A stretch of DNA of 27,300 bases from a virus. Where the stretch lies: positions 1-27,300 of the IMG/VR virus record IMGVR_UViG_3300021139_000115. The stretch is one strand, 5' to 3'. Position numbers and translations under genes: made by a program. The notes under the pieces are model-generated. The model did not search any database. It was given only the letters and a program-made list of their open reading frames with translations, and was not told the origin of the DNA. Positions 14,401 through 21,618 of the stretch are shown here, one piece after another (position 1 is the stretch's first letter; every line of letters begins with the position of its first letter).

Positions 14401-14417
14401 AATCGTGTGAGGGTCTA

Positions 14418-15035
14418 TTAACCTGTTATAGTTAGACCTGGAGTCTGTGTAGTTACTGTTGTACCAACACCGCCGCCAAATGTTTGAATTGCATTGTCAA
14501 ACTTGATTGTTAGTGCAATTTGAACTGGGTCACTGCTGTTGTACGCCATGTCACCATAGTCAACTTGGCTCAAGAAGCAACCATCCAATTCCCAACTTTC
14601 AAGAATGCTAGGAGTTGTGTTTCCATTACCACCATCCAGTATGTCATAAACCACAGAGAATTTATAATCAATGCCGCTTGGAGCACTGGCTTGCTCTAGG
14701 AAGTCAAATTGTTTCTGAATTTGCTCACCAACCAATTGACTGACTTGACCTGTGGTGTCGTCACGTACATTGATTGTGGTGTCTTGCCACTCAGGTTTGC
14801 CTTGTAAATGAACTTTACTGTTATAAACGTCAATAGTAATTGGGTTAAAATTTACGTTGGGACGCTTGATATCAACCACTTGTTTGGTTAATTCAGTAGT
14901 TGGACTGGTTACGCCAAAGTTGATGAATGTCGCACGGAAGCGATACTTCAACTTGGGCATCAACAAACCCTGCGAGCTTGCACTCTGGTTTGTTGATAGC
15001 GGTACTGTAAACTTACTCAACGATGCGATTGCCAT
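14418..15035 (-). CDS. 19: Tail tube protein gp19
   Basis: A 205-aa protein matching T4 gp19-type tube proteins. It has LLMPKLKYRFRATFINFGV near the N-terminus, TKQVVDIKRPNVNFNPITID, then DPVQIALTIKFDNAIQT near the end. T4 gp19 is 163 aa; the extra length lies mostly in the Ser-rich start and the Gly/Thr-rich end. It polymerises into the inner tube of the contractile tail. The start is well defined by an SD (AGGAGA) 7 nt upstream and by a GATAAATA late box 18 nt upstream. A strong terminator follows, giving a single-gene transcript, as expected for a high-copy protein. The sheath gene lies immediately upstream. Confidence 0.9.
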   Translation of the reverse strand: MAIASLSKFTVPLSTNQSASSQGLLMPKLKYRFRATFINFGVTSPTTELTKQVVDIKRPNVNFNPITIDVYNSKVHLQGKPEWQDTTINVRDDTTGQVSQLVGEQIQKQFDFLEQASAPSGIDYKFSVVYDILDGGNGNTTPSILESWELDGCFLSQVDYGDMAYNSSDPVQIALTIKFDNAIQTFGGGVGTTVTTQTPGLTITG

Positions 15036-15053
15036 ATTATTCTCCTATATTCT

Positions 15054-15061
15054 TATTTATC
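15054..15061 (-). promoter_or_regulatory. Late promoter box GATAAATA (leadered) of tail tube gene
   Basis: GATAAATA lies 18 nt before the ATG at 15035, with SD AGGAGA in the leader. Confidence 0.7.
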
Positions 15062-15068
15062 CAATTCT

Positions 15069-18000
15069 TTAGGTTGAAGTCTTACCTAATGCTGCGATTG
15101 TTCCTGGATTATATAAAGCAATCGGTATGTAGATATACTCAACATCTTTCACTGGCTCAATTGCAACATCAACATAAAGTTGGTTGTTTGCAATAGTGCT
15201 TGGAGTATTGTTGCTTGTATCACAAATTACCAAATAGTCGTATATACCACGTTGTGCCACCAAGTTATTCAATGCGCTTTCAATTTGAGTCGCAATTGTT
15301 TTTCTTGTAATAGTGTCGTTTGGTTCAAACAAGAATCCATTAGCAATAGTTGCCAATATGGTTCTTAGATAGTTTTCTAAACGAACAACGTTTACACGAT
15401 TACGTGAGCTGGTATCGCCACTGCGTGTTTCTTGGCCCCAAATTACCAATCCCACACCTGGTAGGTTTGTAATTGGGTTGATGTTGATGCTAGATAGTAA
15501 ATCACGTAGGCCTTGGTTGATACCGTTATGAATAAATGATCCGCTGTTTGCGTCAAGATAACCAATGTCACTGAATGTGCTTACCAGTCCACGATGTGTT
15601 CCGGCTGGGGCAAACCATGGATGACTCACTTGGTCATTGTACAAATATGTGTACAGAGCCGCGTGGCTGGCTGGCATAACAATTTGATTCCCGGCTAGGT
15701 CATTTGTCAATCCAGCAGGATAGTACACTGCCAAATATGGACTTGCAGTTGATAGTCCTGTACCATTGGTGTTATTACTCCAAGCGGTCAACACTGTTGA
15801 TGTTGGTGTCAATGTCATTGGGGTATCACCAATAACAAACGCAGTATCACCACGATTGCTGTTTAGTGTTATCATGTCTGGGATCAGCTCAGGATAATTA
15901 GGAGCAGTAATCAGATTGAACTGATATATCTGTTCTAGTATATCTGTGTTGCTGCTGATTGCAGATTCCATTGCATCTACAATCAGTGCACGTTGAGCAG
16001 CACTTCCACCGTACATAACACCTTGCTCGTTGTTGCCACTTGCACTCACCCAAGCATTTGCAATAGATGGTAATGTGCCAGCAGTTCCTGGCGTTGTGCC
16101 AGGTGATGGGAAACTGGTGCTATTGAAATAGTTGGCCACAAACTTCTTGACATTAAATCCGCTACGGCGTGTGTTGAACAACAATGTTCCGCGTGGATAT
16201 AGTCTAGGATCTGGAACGTCTTGATCAACATAGTTACTTGTTAACAATGTTGTAATAGATGGTAAAGTTCCGCTGATTGGATCTGTTGTTCCAGTTGAAT
16301 CCCAACGTGCATCTGCAAAAATAATACCGTTGTTGCTTACATGATCAGTATTGTCAATTGCTACCCATGCAGTTCCTGTATAGCGATATAGGCTTGGGAA
16401 GTTGATCAAGTTACCACTGTCTAACCATAGATCACCTTTCACTAATGCTGTACCATCACTTTGACTTGTTGGTGCAGTGTTTGGTGTTATAATAACGCCG
16501 CCTGGACTGGTTTGGCTTAGGTTGTATCCACGAATATCTTGTGTTACATTTTGGTAACCGTGCCATGTGCCGTTGTAGTTGATCATGATGTCAATGTCGG
16601 CTGGATTACTGTAGTACCAGTAGGTTCCTGTTGCAGGATTTCCTTGTGGTTGTGTCTTAGAATAAACAATGTTTTGTGTTTCTGGTGTAAAGTTACTGAT
16701 ATACACATAACCGGTAGCTGAACCAATTATAAAGCCAGTACCTTGTCCACTCACAAAGCCAGCTGAAGTCAATGGTTGAGTACCAGTGTTGCCAGAGGCA
16801 TTTTGAATTTGGATTTGTCCGCCAGCTGTGTGTGTAATAGTAATTGTGTTGCTTGTAGCGTTGTATGTCGCAGTAACAAACGGAATGTTTTTAGCCAATA
16901 TTGCTGCTACAAAGCCGGCTGCTGATGTATCTGCCCCAACAGTAATGGTGTACTGATTAAAGGATGATGACGATTGCGCAGTTGCATTTAGCAATATTGA
17001 GTTGCCGGTAACGAATGTTGTTGCAGGCCCGCCAGTTGCTGATACTGGACCAGTGCTGGTTGCTTCGTTGAATCTAAGTTGATTGTATGAAGAATCGCCA
17101 ACAATATAACCAGCGTACCATGTGCCGATTGGAATGTTCAAACCGCCACCAGTGTAATCAAATGCATTGATAGTTGTAATGGTGTTGTAGTACATGGGGA
17201 CGGACAATGGATTCCAAGAGTCCTGGCTTGCACTATACTGTTTTAGTACCGGATTAAATCCGCCACCGGTGGCTGTTGTTTTCCACCATATACTGCCACT
17301 AGGTCGCGGTTGCGAATCAGTTGAGAACCAACCTCCACTAGGTGCTTGAGCATAACTACCATAGAATACTGTTGGGCAATAGTATGTGCCAGCCGAAATA
17401 CCACACTTGGTTAAAGGTGTACCTGTTCCTTCTGTTATAGTCAATGTACCAGCACCGCTGGCTGCTGCACTAGTTACAAAAAGTTGTAGCACACCAGTTG
17501 CTGCTGACGCTTTAACGCCAGTGATTGCAGCGTTGTTAATATCGCTAGCCAATTGAGTCACTGTAGTACCAGTGGTAGTAACGTTACTACCGTTAATATA
17601 AACATTTGACCCAATTGACAAATTGCTTGGATTGCTTACGTTTCCTGCTACTGCTGGAACTGAATACTGCCAATTTGGTGATGATGGGCCAACTTGGATC
17701 CATTGATTGTTGAATCCGCCTTGTGTTGATCCATTGATAGAACTTGTTGTTGCTTTGTAGTACAAACGTACTGACTGTGGGGTTGTACCATCTGCATTTA
17801 CAAACACCATGGCGTATTGTCCTGGATTACCCACACTGCTAATTGGTGCAGGAACTGTGTATGCAAATGTAGCACTCACTGTATCTTGTGTGACTTGATT
17901 GGCACTGGTAATCAGCAACAAGTTACTGTCGATGCTGGTAAACGAACTGGTTGTGGCATTTAAAGTATAAACTCCAAACTCAGTGTTTGCAAGATCAAGC

Positions 18001-18401
18001 CATAATGTACCATCAGCTTCGGTACCAATTGGGCGAACACTTGTGCCCACCAGCTGGTTTAAATCAATATCGGCACGAATAGCATACAATTGATTGGTGA
18101 TGCCAAGCGCACTGTAAGATGTCATCAAACCATACTCGTTAAGTTCGCTACCGTTTAACGAAGTTCCGTTGGTGCTGGTTTGAAAATTAGGAGTTCCCAT
18201 TGCAGTTACTAGTTCGCGCTGACTAGTGAACGACTGCAATTTTCCTGCATAGGCTTTTGATGTACCTACTGCTGCTGCTCCATTATATGTTTTATCTTGT
18301 GCAGTTGCGAGTAAAACTAGTGGTACTGAACCTACGTTACTGTTTACATACTGACTTTGATCATTTATACTGATCGATACTCCTGGGGATACTAATGCCA
18401 T
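15069..18401 (-). CDS. 18: Tail sheath protein gp18, greatly enlarged (1110 aa)
   Basis: The ends are those of a contractile tail sheath. It starts MALVSPGVSISINDQSQYV. The C-terminal core (about 700-1110) has DPRLYPRGTLLFNTRRSGFN, SFIHNGINQGLRDLL, GVGLVIWGQETRSGD, RLENYLRTILATIANGFLFE and a final VEYIYIPIALYNPGT. T4 gp18 is 659 aa. The excess is residues ~125-700, beta-rich and Gly/Ser/Thr-rich. Four similar segments are visible there, at about 127-160, 369-398, 591-616 and 655-683, each with a G-x2-W strand and most ending in a Tyr/Trp-rich strand (for example YRYTGTAWVAID). They should face outwards. The start has an SD (AAAGGA) and a CTAAATA box 30 nt upstream. Confidence 0.93.
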   Translation of the reverse strand: MALVSPGVSISINDQSQYVNSNVGSVPLVLLATAQDKTYNGAAAVGTSKAYAGKLQSFTSQRELVTAMGTPNFQTSTNGTSLNGSELNEYGLMTSYSALGITNQLYAIRADIDLNQLVGTSVRPIGTEADGTLWLDLANTEFGVYTLNATTSSFTSIDSNLLLITSANQVTQDTVSATFAYTVPAPISSVGNPGQYAMVFVNADGTTPQSVRLYYKATTSSINGSTQGGFNNQWIQVGPSSPNWQYSVPAVAGNVSNPSNLSIGSNVYINGSNVTTTGTTVTQLASDINNAAITGVKASAATGVLQLFVTSAAASGAGTLTITEGTGTPLTKCGISAGTYYCPTVFYGSYAQAPSGGWFSTDSQPRPSGSIWWKTTATGGGFNPVLKQYSASQDSWNPLSVPMYYNTITTINAFDYTGGGLNIPIGTWYAGYIVGDSSYNQLRFNEATSTGPVSATGGPATTFVTGNSILLNATAQSSSSFNQYTITVGADTSAAGFVAAILAKNIPFVTATYNATSNTITITHTAGGQIQIQNASGNTGTQPLTSAGFVSGQGTGFIIGSATGYVYISNFTPETQNIVYSKTQPQGNPATGTYWYYSNPADIDIMINYNGTWHGYQNVTQDIRGYNLSQTSPGGVIITPNTAPTSQSDGTALVKGDLWLDSGNLINFPSLYRYTGTAWVAIDNTDHVSNNGIIFADARWDSTGTTDPISGTLPSITTLLTSNYVDQDVPDPRLYPRGTLLFNTRRSGFNVKKFVANYFNSTSFPSPGTTPGTAGTLPSIANAWVSASGNNEQGVMYGGSAAQRALIVDAMESAISSNTDILEQIYQFNLITAPNYPELIPDMITLNSNRGDTAFVIGDTPMTLTPTSTVLTAWSNNTNGTGLSTASPYLAVYYPAGLTNDLAGNQIVMPASHAALYTYLYNDQVSHPWFAPAGTHRGLVSTFSDIGYLDANSGSFIHNGINQGLRDLLSSININPITNLPGVGLVIWGQETRSGDTSSRNRVNVVRLENYLRTILATIANGFLFEPNDTITRKTIATQIESALNNLVAQRGIYDYLVICDTSNNTPSTIANNQLYVDVAIEPVKDVEYIYIPIALYNPGTIAALGKTST

Positions 18402-18431
18402 GGTAAAAATCCTTTTTAAGACTGTTATGAA

Positions 18432-18438
18432 TATTTAG
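18432..18438 (-). promoter_or_regulatory. Late promoter box CTAAATA (leadered) of tail sheath gene
   Basis: CTAAATA lies 30 nt before the ATG at 18401, with an SD AAAGGA in the leader. It faces away from the promoter of the + strand gene at 18502. Confidence 0.7.
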
Positions 18439-18488
18439 TTATAATGGCAAAATTCCATGGGTTAACAGGAGCCTTTGCAAAGCCTATG

Positions 18489-18496
18489 TATAAATA
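18489..18496 (+). promoter_or_regulatory. Perfect T4-type late promoter TATAAATA, 5 nt from ATG (leaderless)
   Basis: TATAAATA, TCAGT, ATG at 18502, with no SD. This is the exact T4 consensus and the best match in the window. Confidence 0.75.
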
Positions 18497-18501
18497 TCAG
18501 T

Positions 18502-18852
18502 ATGAAAAAACGTGAGTTGTGCAAGGTTTGTAATACAAACGCTAGAGCCATTAACTATGTCAAGGAAGGGGTATATCACTACCGTTCTCGATGCTCGGCG
18601 TGTATAAGAAAAGGACACAAAATTAAATTGGTGCCGGCATGGGCCAAGTCAGGATATGCGAAAAAGCCGCAATGTGACAAGTGCGGCTTCAAGTTCAAGT
18701 TCCCGGTGGAACAGAGTGCGGTGTTTTATGTAGACGGCAATTTGAAAAACAACAACTGGGTCAACCTCAAGACACTGTGTCTCAATTGTGTGCAAGAGGT
18801 GTATAAGAGCCGAGTACATTGGCGACCTGCGGAGATTGTACCAGACTTTTGA
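18502..18852 (+). CDS. Four-CxxC zinc protein, degenerate HNH-like
   Basis: A 116-aa protein with four CxxC pairs: C7/C10, C31/C34, C58/C61 and C93/C96, enough for two zinc sites. The second half resembles a phage HNH fold (VFYVDGNLKNNNWVNLKTLC then LNC). The position that is usually the first catalytic His before V/I-D-G-N is Tyr76, so cleavage activity is doubtful; a DNA-binding role is possible. The start at 18502 is fixed by the perfect late promoter 5 nt upstream, and I reject an in-frame ATG at 18475. The 3' end overlaps the opposite-strand dNMP kinase gene by 71 nt. Confidence 0.78.
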   Translation: MKKRELCKVCNTNARAINYVKEGVYHYRSRCSACIRKGHKIKLVPAWAKSGYAKKPQCDKCGFKFKFPVEQSAVFYVDGNLKNNNWVNLKTLCLNCVQEVYKSRVHWRPAEIVPDF

Positions 18853-19444
18853 GTTGTGTAAACAATTCGTCAATTGTGTCGTTGTTGTCTATTTCAGCAT
18901 CAAATTCAGTTCCGGCCCAAGCAGTCTCTGAGGGATGTATGCCCAGGGTTTTCAAGTTTTCCTTGAACATTGGGTCTCCACTATTTGCCCGTGTTGCCAC
19001 TGGATACCATTCGGGCAAGGCGCCACGCTGAATCCAAATTATCTTGCCGCCCTGTTTGCGTATGGCTGCGATCTCGTTGGGAAATCTGCAGTCAGTGATC
19101 ACAATGTTGTCTCGACTGTTGCGTATCTTGTTTTCCAAGCTGGCAATCCACATATCATCGTGGAAATTGTCGCGTATGACTTCGGTTCCCCATTGTTGCA
19201 ACACATGTCTTGGAGTAATTGTTTGTCCCAGGCGCTGGCTCCACCAATCATCTGGTTGTTCGCGCCAAGCTCGACTTTGAGTAGTTCTACCCTCGAGCAA
19301 GGTGCGATCCCAGCCAAACACACTTGCAACAGCATCCTTTAAACTTGCGGCAAAACTTTCTCTTCGAAATCCATGAAAGTTAACCAAATAATCAGCGGCA
19401 GTGTCTTTGCCTGAACCTATAAAACCACATATTCCTATAATCAT
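18782..19444 (-). CDS. 1: Deoxynucleoside monophosphate kinase (gp1-like)
   Basis: A 220-aa P-loop kinase of the T4 gp1 type. It starts MIIGICGFIGSGKDTAADYL with Walker A at 7-14, then SFAASLKDAVASVFGWDRTL, a lid/NMP-binding region (TTQSRAWREQPDDWW; PRHVLQQWGTEVIRD), and NIVITDCRFPNE. The enzyme phosphorylates dNMPs to dNDPs, supplying nucleotides for phage DNA synthesis in the host cytoplasm. The length is near T4 gp1 (241). The ATG directly abuts the T-run of an upstream hairpin, whose 3' arm includes GGGAG at SD distance. The last 24 codons lie antisense to the end of the four-CxxC gene. Finding a nucleotide enzyme inside a late structural block is unusual, but it is also adjacent to tail genes in T4 (gp1-gp3-gp2). 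Confidence 0.9.
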   Translation of the reverse strand: MIIGICGFIGSGKDTAADYLVNFHGFRRESFAASLKDAVASVFGWDRTLLEGRTTQSRAWREQPDDWWSQRLGQTITPRHVLQQWGTEVIRDNFHDDMWIASLENKIRNSRDNIVITDCRFPNEIAAIRKQGGKIIWIQRGALPEWYPVATRANSGDPMFKENLKTLGIHPSETAWAGTEFDAEIDNNDTIDELFTQLKSLVQSPQVANVLGSYTPLAHN

Positions 19445-19470
19445 AAAAAATGCTCCCGTAAGAGCATTTT
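19445..19470 (-). terminator. Terminator-like hairpin ending at the dNMP kinase start
   Basis: Stem AAAATGCTC/GAGCATTTT with a 6-nt loop, followed by T's that touch the ATG at 19444. It can terminate the 125-aa gene transcript. The GGGAG in loop and 3' arm could also serve as the SD of the kinase. Confidence 0.75.
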
Positions 19471-19495
19471 AACGTAATTGTAACACAAGGTCAAG

Positions 19496-19873
19496 TTATT
19501 TGCGTCGCAATGTCACCGGTTCACGTGCCTTTACCGGACTTACACTGTGAACTTCTGCAGGCTCACTGCTGTCATTAGGTGTTAGTCTGTGCGATTTGAC
19601 TCCAAATGCTTTTTCTGCTTGATCCAGTATTTGGTGTTCTCCTTCACTGTAGGCCACGGTGACTAGAGCTTGTCCGGTGGGGCCTTCTTTTTCAGGTACA
19701 TGTTCATATTTGCCATCTGGAGCGCCAGCACCACCCAAGAAGTGAGCCGAAAAACGCCAGGGTGCATAAGGACTTGAGTTATCCAATTTGGGATGATTTT
19801 TCATTCCTGGAGTAGCAGCAATATGGCTATCAGGCATTTGACTTTCTTCTGTGATGATTTCTGTAATTTTCAT
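19496..19873 (-). CDS. Unknown 125-aa late protein
   Basis: I do not recognise a family. It starts MKITEIITEESQMPDSHIAA, then PYAPWRFSAHFLGGAG, EKEGPTGQALVTVAYSEGEH and a short helix DQAEKAFG, with a polar, basic end. The compact middle (40-100) looks folded; the ends look flexible. I chose the ATG at 19873 because a GATAAATA late box lies 5 nt upstream; the in-frame ATG at 19897 lies inside the gp13 gene. It follows gp13 and precedes the dNMP kinase, from which a hairpin separates it. A neck or head-completion role would fit its neighbours but is not shown. Confidence 0.75.
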   Translation of the reverse strand: MKITEIITEESQMPDSHIAATPGMKNHPKLDNSSPYAPWRFSAHFLGGAGAPDGKYEHVPEKEGPTGQALVTVAYSEGEHQILDQAEKAFGVKSHRLTPNDSSEPAEVHSVSPVKAREPVTLRRK

Positions 19874-19878
19874 AAGTG

Positions 19879-19886
19879 TATTTATC
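19879..19886 (-). promoter_or_regulatory. Late promoter box GATAAATA, 5 nt from ATG (leaderless)
   Basis: GATAAATA, CACTT, ATG at 19873, with no SD. It lies inside the 3' end of the gp13 gene. Confidence 0.65.
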
Positions 19887-20838
19887 CCATTATCCAAGTC
19901 AAAGGCTGGCTTCCATCAACATACAGTTTCAAGTCCTCTTCGAGCTTTTCCATTTCGGCCACTGCTTCTGTTTTTAATGCATCACCATTGAGATTGGCTC
20001 CACCTTGCGGTCCGGCAATTTGACTAAATTTACTTCTAGCTTCGCCTAGGATTCTTTTGCAGAAACTGTACGCATAGTCTTGAACCCAGGGGAACGATTG
20101 CGGATCATTCAAGATCATTGAATCGGGTTTGGTATTAAAAATCCAAAGCAGAACACTTTCGTTTTGCACTGGATCGGGGTTGGCGCCTTGGAACGGCATT
20201 TTACGTACCAAGGTCAATTTCTTTGTGACCGGATTGAATGTATAATTCATGTAGCCGCCAAACATGGTCATGGCCAGCTTTTGATAGTCCACAAACAATT
20301 CGTAGTTGGTAAGTCCGCCCACACGTCCTGCCACCAACATGTAAGTGTTCAAGTATCCCGATGCAAACGGCTCAAATTGGCTTGCTGTAGTTCCTGTCAC
20401 ACTTCCAATACCGCGTCTAAAAACTGCTCGGACGTTTTGTATTTCTCGAGGAAGAATATATTCTTGTGTTTCGGGCAGCAGGCTTAAAAATGCATAGCTT
20501 TCTTCATAGGCATTTTGTGCCTTTTGACGATACTTGATTAGGGCTTGATTAATGCCCATTTCATAATGCTCTTTTTCAAGTTCTACATCAACAATGCCAT
20601 CGGCCAAGCGCATGCGAATGTAGTCAATGATTGCGGCACGCATGGAATCATTGGTGTTACCATAGGCCCAATTGGGATCTTGCACTCCGGGAAAAGTTGT
20701 TGTGCTTGATCCATCAAAAGCGATGTGAGCGCCCGACTGTGAGCCGGTGTTGGCATTGAACAGGCTCTTTGCGTTGATGTTGTTTTGTGCGTCGAACCCT
20801 GGTTCGACAGTGACATTGCTGGTAAATGGTGTAGCCAT
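19882..20838 (-). CDS. 13: Neck protein gp13
   Basis: A 318-aa protein matching the gp13 neck family. After about 65 extended residues it has DYIRMRLADGIVDVELEKEH, YEMGINQALIKYRQKAQNAY, ESYAFLSLLPETQEYILP, then VRAVFRRGIGSV, and near the end SFPWVQDYAYSFCKRILGEA and IAGPQGGANLNGDALK. T4 gp13 is 309 aa. In T4, gp13 and gp14 form the neck that joins the filled head to the tail and carries the whisker collar. The start has an AATAAATA-type late box 18 nt upstream and a GGGA SD. Its promoter is back to back with that of the homing endonuclease at 20944. Probable partners gp14 and gp15 lie at 23108-25860 on the other strand. Confidence 0.88.
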   Translation of the reverse strand: MATPFTSNVTVEPGFDAQNNINAKSLFNANTGSQSGAHIAFDGSSTTTFPGVQDPNWAYGNTNDSMRAAIIDYIRMRLADGIVDVELEKEHYEMGINQALIKYRQKAQNAYEESYAFLSLLPETQEYILPREIQNVRAVFRRGIGSVTGTTASQFEPFASGYLNTYMLVAGRVGGLTNYELFVDYQKLAMTMFGGYMNYTFNPVTKKLTLVRKMPFQGANPDPVQNESVLLWIFNTKPDSMILNDPQSFPWVQDYAYSFCKRILGEARSKFSQIAGPQGGANLNGDALKTEAVAEMEKLEEDLKLYVDGSQPLTWIMG

Positions 20839-20856
20839 GAAAAATCCCGTATAGTG

Positions 20857-20863
20857 TATTTAT
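20857..20863 (-). promoter_or_regulatory. Late promoter box ATAAATA (leadered) of gp13
   Basis: ATAAATA lies 18 nt before the ATG at 20838, with a short SD (CGGGA) between them. It is only about 11 nt from the divergent box of the homing endonuclease. Confidence 0.65.
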
Positions 20864-20874
20864 TAAAAACATTA

Positions 20875-20881
20875 CTAAATA
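20875..20881 (+). promoter_or_regulatory. Late promoter box CTAAATA of HEG B
   Basis: CTAAATA sits 5 nt before the conserved hairpin and 62 nt before the ATG at 20944. Confidence 0.65.
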
Positions 20882-20886
20882 ATAGT

Positions 20887-20916
20887 GTAGTTCGCGGAAT
20901 TGGCGTTCCCAACTAC
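20887..20916 (+). promoter_or_regulatory. 5'-terminal mRNA hairpin of HEG B
   Basis: Outer stem GTAGTT/AACTAC, 5' bulge CGC, inner stem GGAA/TTCC, 6-nt loop, and a single C bulge on the 3' side. The same architecture occurs in copy A with GATA/TATC, so the inner stem is kept by paired changes. Confidence 0.7.
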
Positions 20917-20943
20917 TCTAACGCTTACAAGGAGCACCAGCAA

Positions 20944-21618
20944 ATGTATTTACCCAACAAGTACACTCGTACATACTATAACATCATCAATCGTGCTAGA
21001 GCACGTATCGTTACCGGATATACTGAATCTCATCATATCATTCCTCGTAGTCTGGGCGGTGATGATTCAAAAGAAAATCTTGTAACATTAACCGCAAGAG
21101 AACACTTTGTTTGCCATCTTTTACTTACTAAGATGACTGAAGGTTTGTTTAGACAAAAAATGTTATACGCAGTCTTTTGTTTAATGAATTTTAAAAACGA
21201 ATTTACAAAAGAACGATACATTCCAACATCAAGGACCTTTGCTAGACTACGAGAATTATATATCAAAACTGTTAGCGATAGGCTCACTGGTAGAAAACGA
21301 TCAATTGAATCGAGAGCGAAACAATCTGCTACTATGACTGGCAGAAAACTGAGTCCAGGCCATGCAGAGAAGGTTGCCCGTTCTAATAGGATACGTAATC
21401 TTGCTAATAAAGGTAAGCCAGCACATAACAAAGGCATTTCAGGTCCTATGAAAGGTGTGCCCAAAACTGAAGCGCATAAAGCAAATATGCGTAAGCCCAA
21501 ATCCAAATTGGAATGCCCCCACTGTCATAAACAAGGGGGCAGTAGTCAGATGAAACGTTGGCACTTTGCTAACTGTAAGATGTTCACTCTACCTTTAGAA
21601 GAACAACATCTTGGCTGA
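20944..21618 (+). CDS. HNH homing endonuclease with NUMOD3 repeats and C-terminal zinc knuckle
   Basis: A 224-aa protein, paralogous to the one at 5736-6524. It starts MYLPNKYTRTYYNIINRARA. The HNH core is SHHIIPRSLGGDDSKENLV with LTAREHFVCHLLLTKM. Degenerate NUMOD3-type repeats follow (SIESRAKQSATMTGRK, SPGHAEKVARSNR, TEAHKANMRKPKSK). It ends in a zinc-knuckle-like element (CPHCHKQGGSSQMKRWHFANC). The ATG at 20944 has an SD (AAGGAG) 9 nt upstream; in-frame extension to 20785 would run antisense through gp13. It is inserted between the gp13 promoter and the 390-aa gene, whose end it overlaps by 35 nt on the opposite strand. Confidence 0.9.
   Translation: MYLPNKYTRTYYNIINRARARIVTGYTESHHIIPRSLGGDDSKENLVTLTAREHFVCHLLLTKMTEGLFRQKMLYAVFCLMNFKNEFTKERYIPTSRTFARLRELYIKTVSDRLTGRKRSIESRAKQSATMTGRKLSPGHAEKVARSNRIRNLANKGKPAHNKGISGPMKGVPKTEAHKANMRKPKSKLECPHCHKQGGSSQMKRWHFANCKMFTLPLEEQHLG

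Larger units (their letters stand above)
20875..20946 (+). repeat. HEG upstream module, copy B
   Basis: This is the partner of 6522-6596 (-). It holds the late box, hairpin, conserved CTAACGCTTACAAGGAGCAC linker with its SD, CAGCAAA and the start codon. Spacing from box to hairpin is 5 nt in both copies. Confidence 0.8.
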
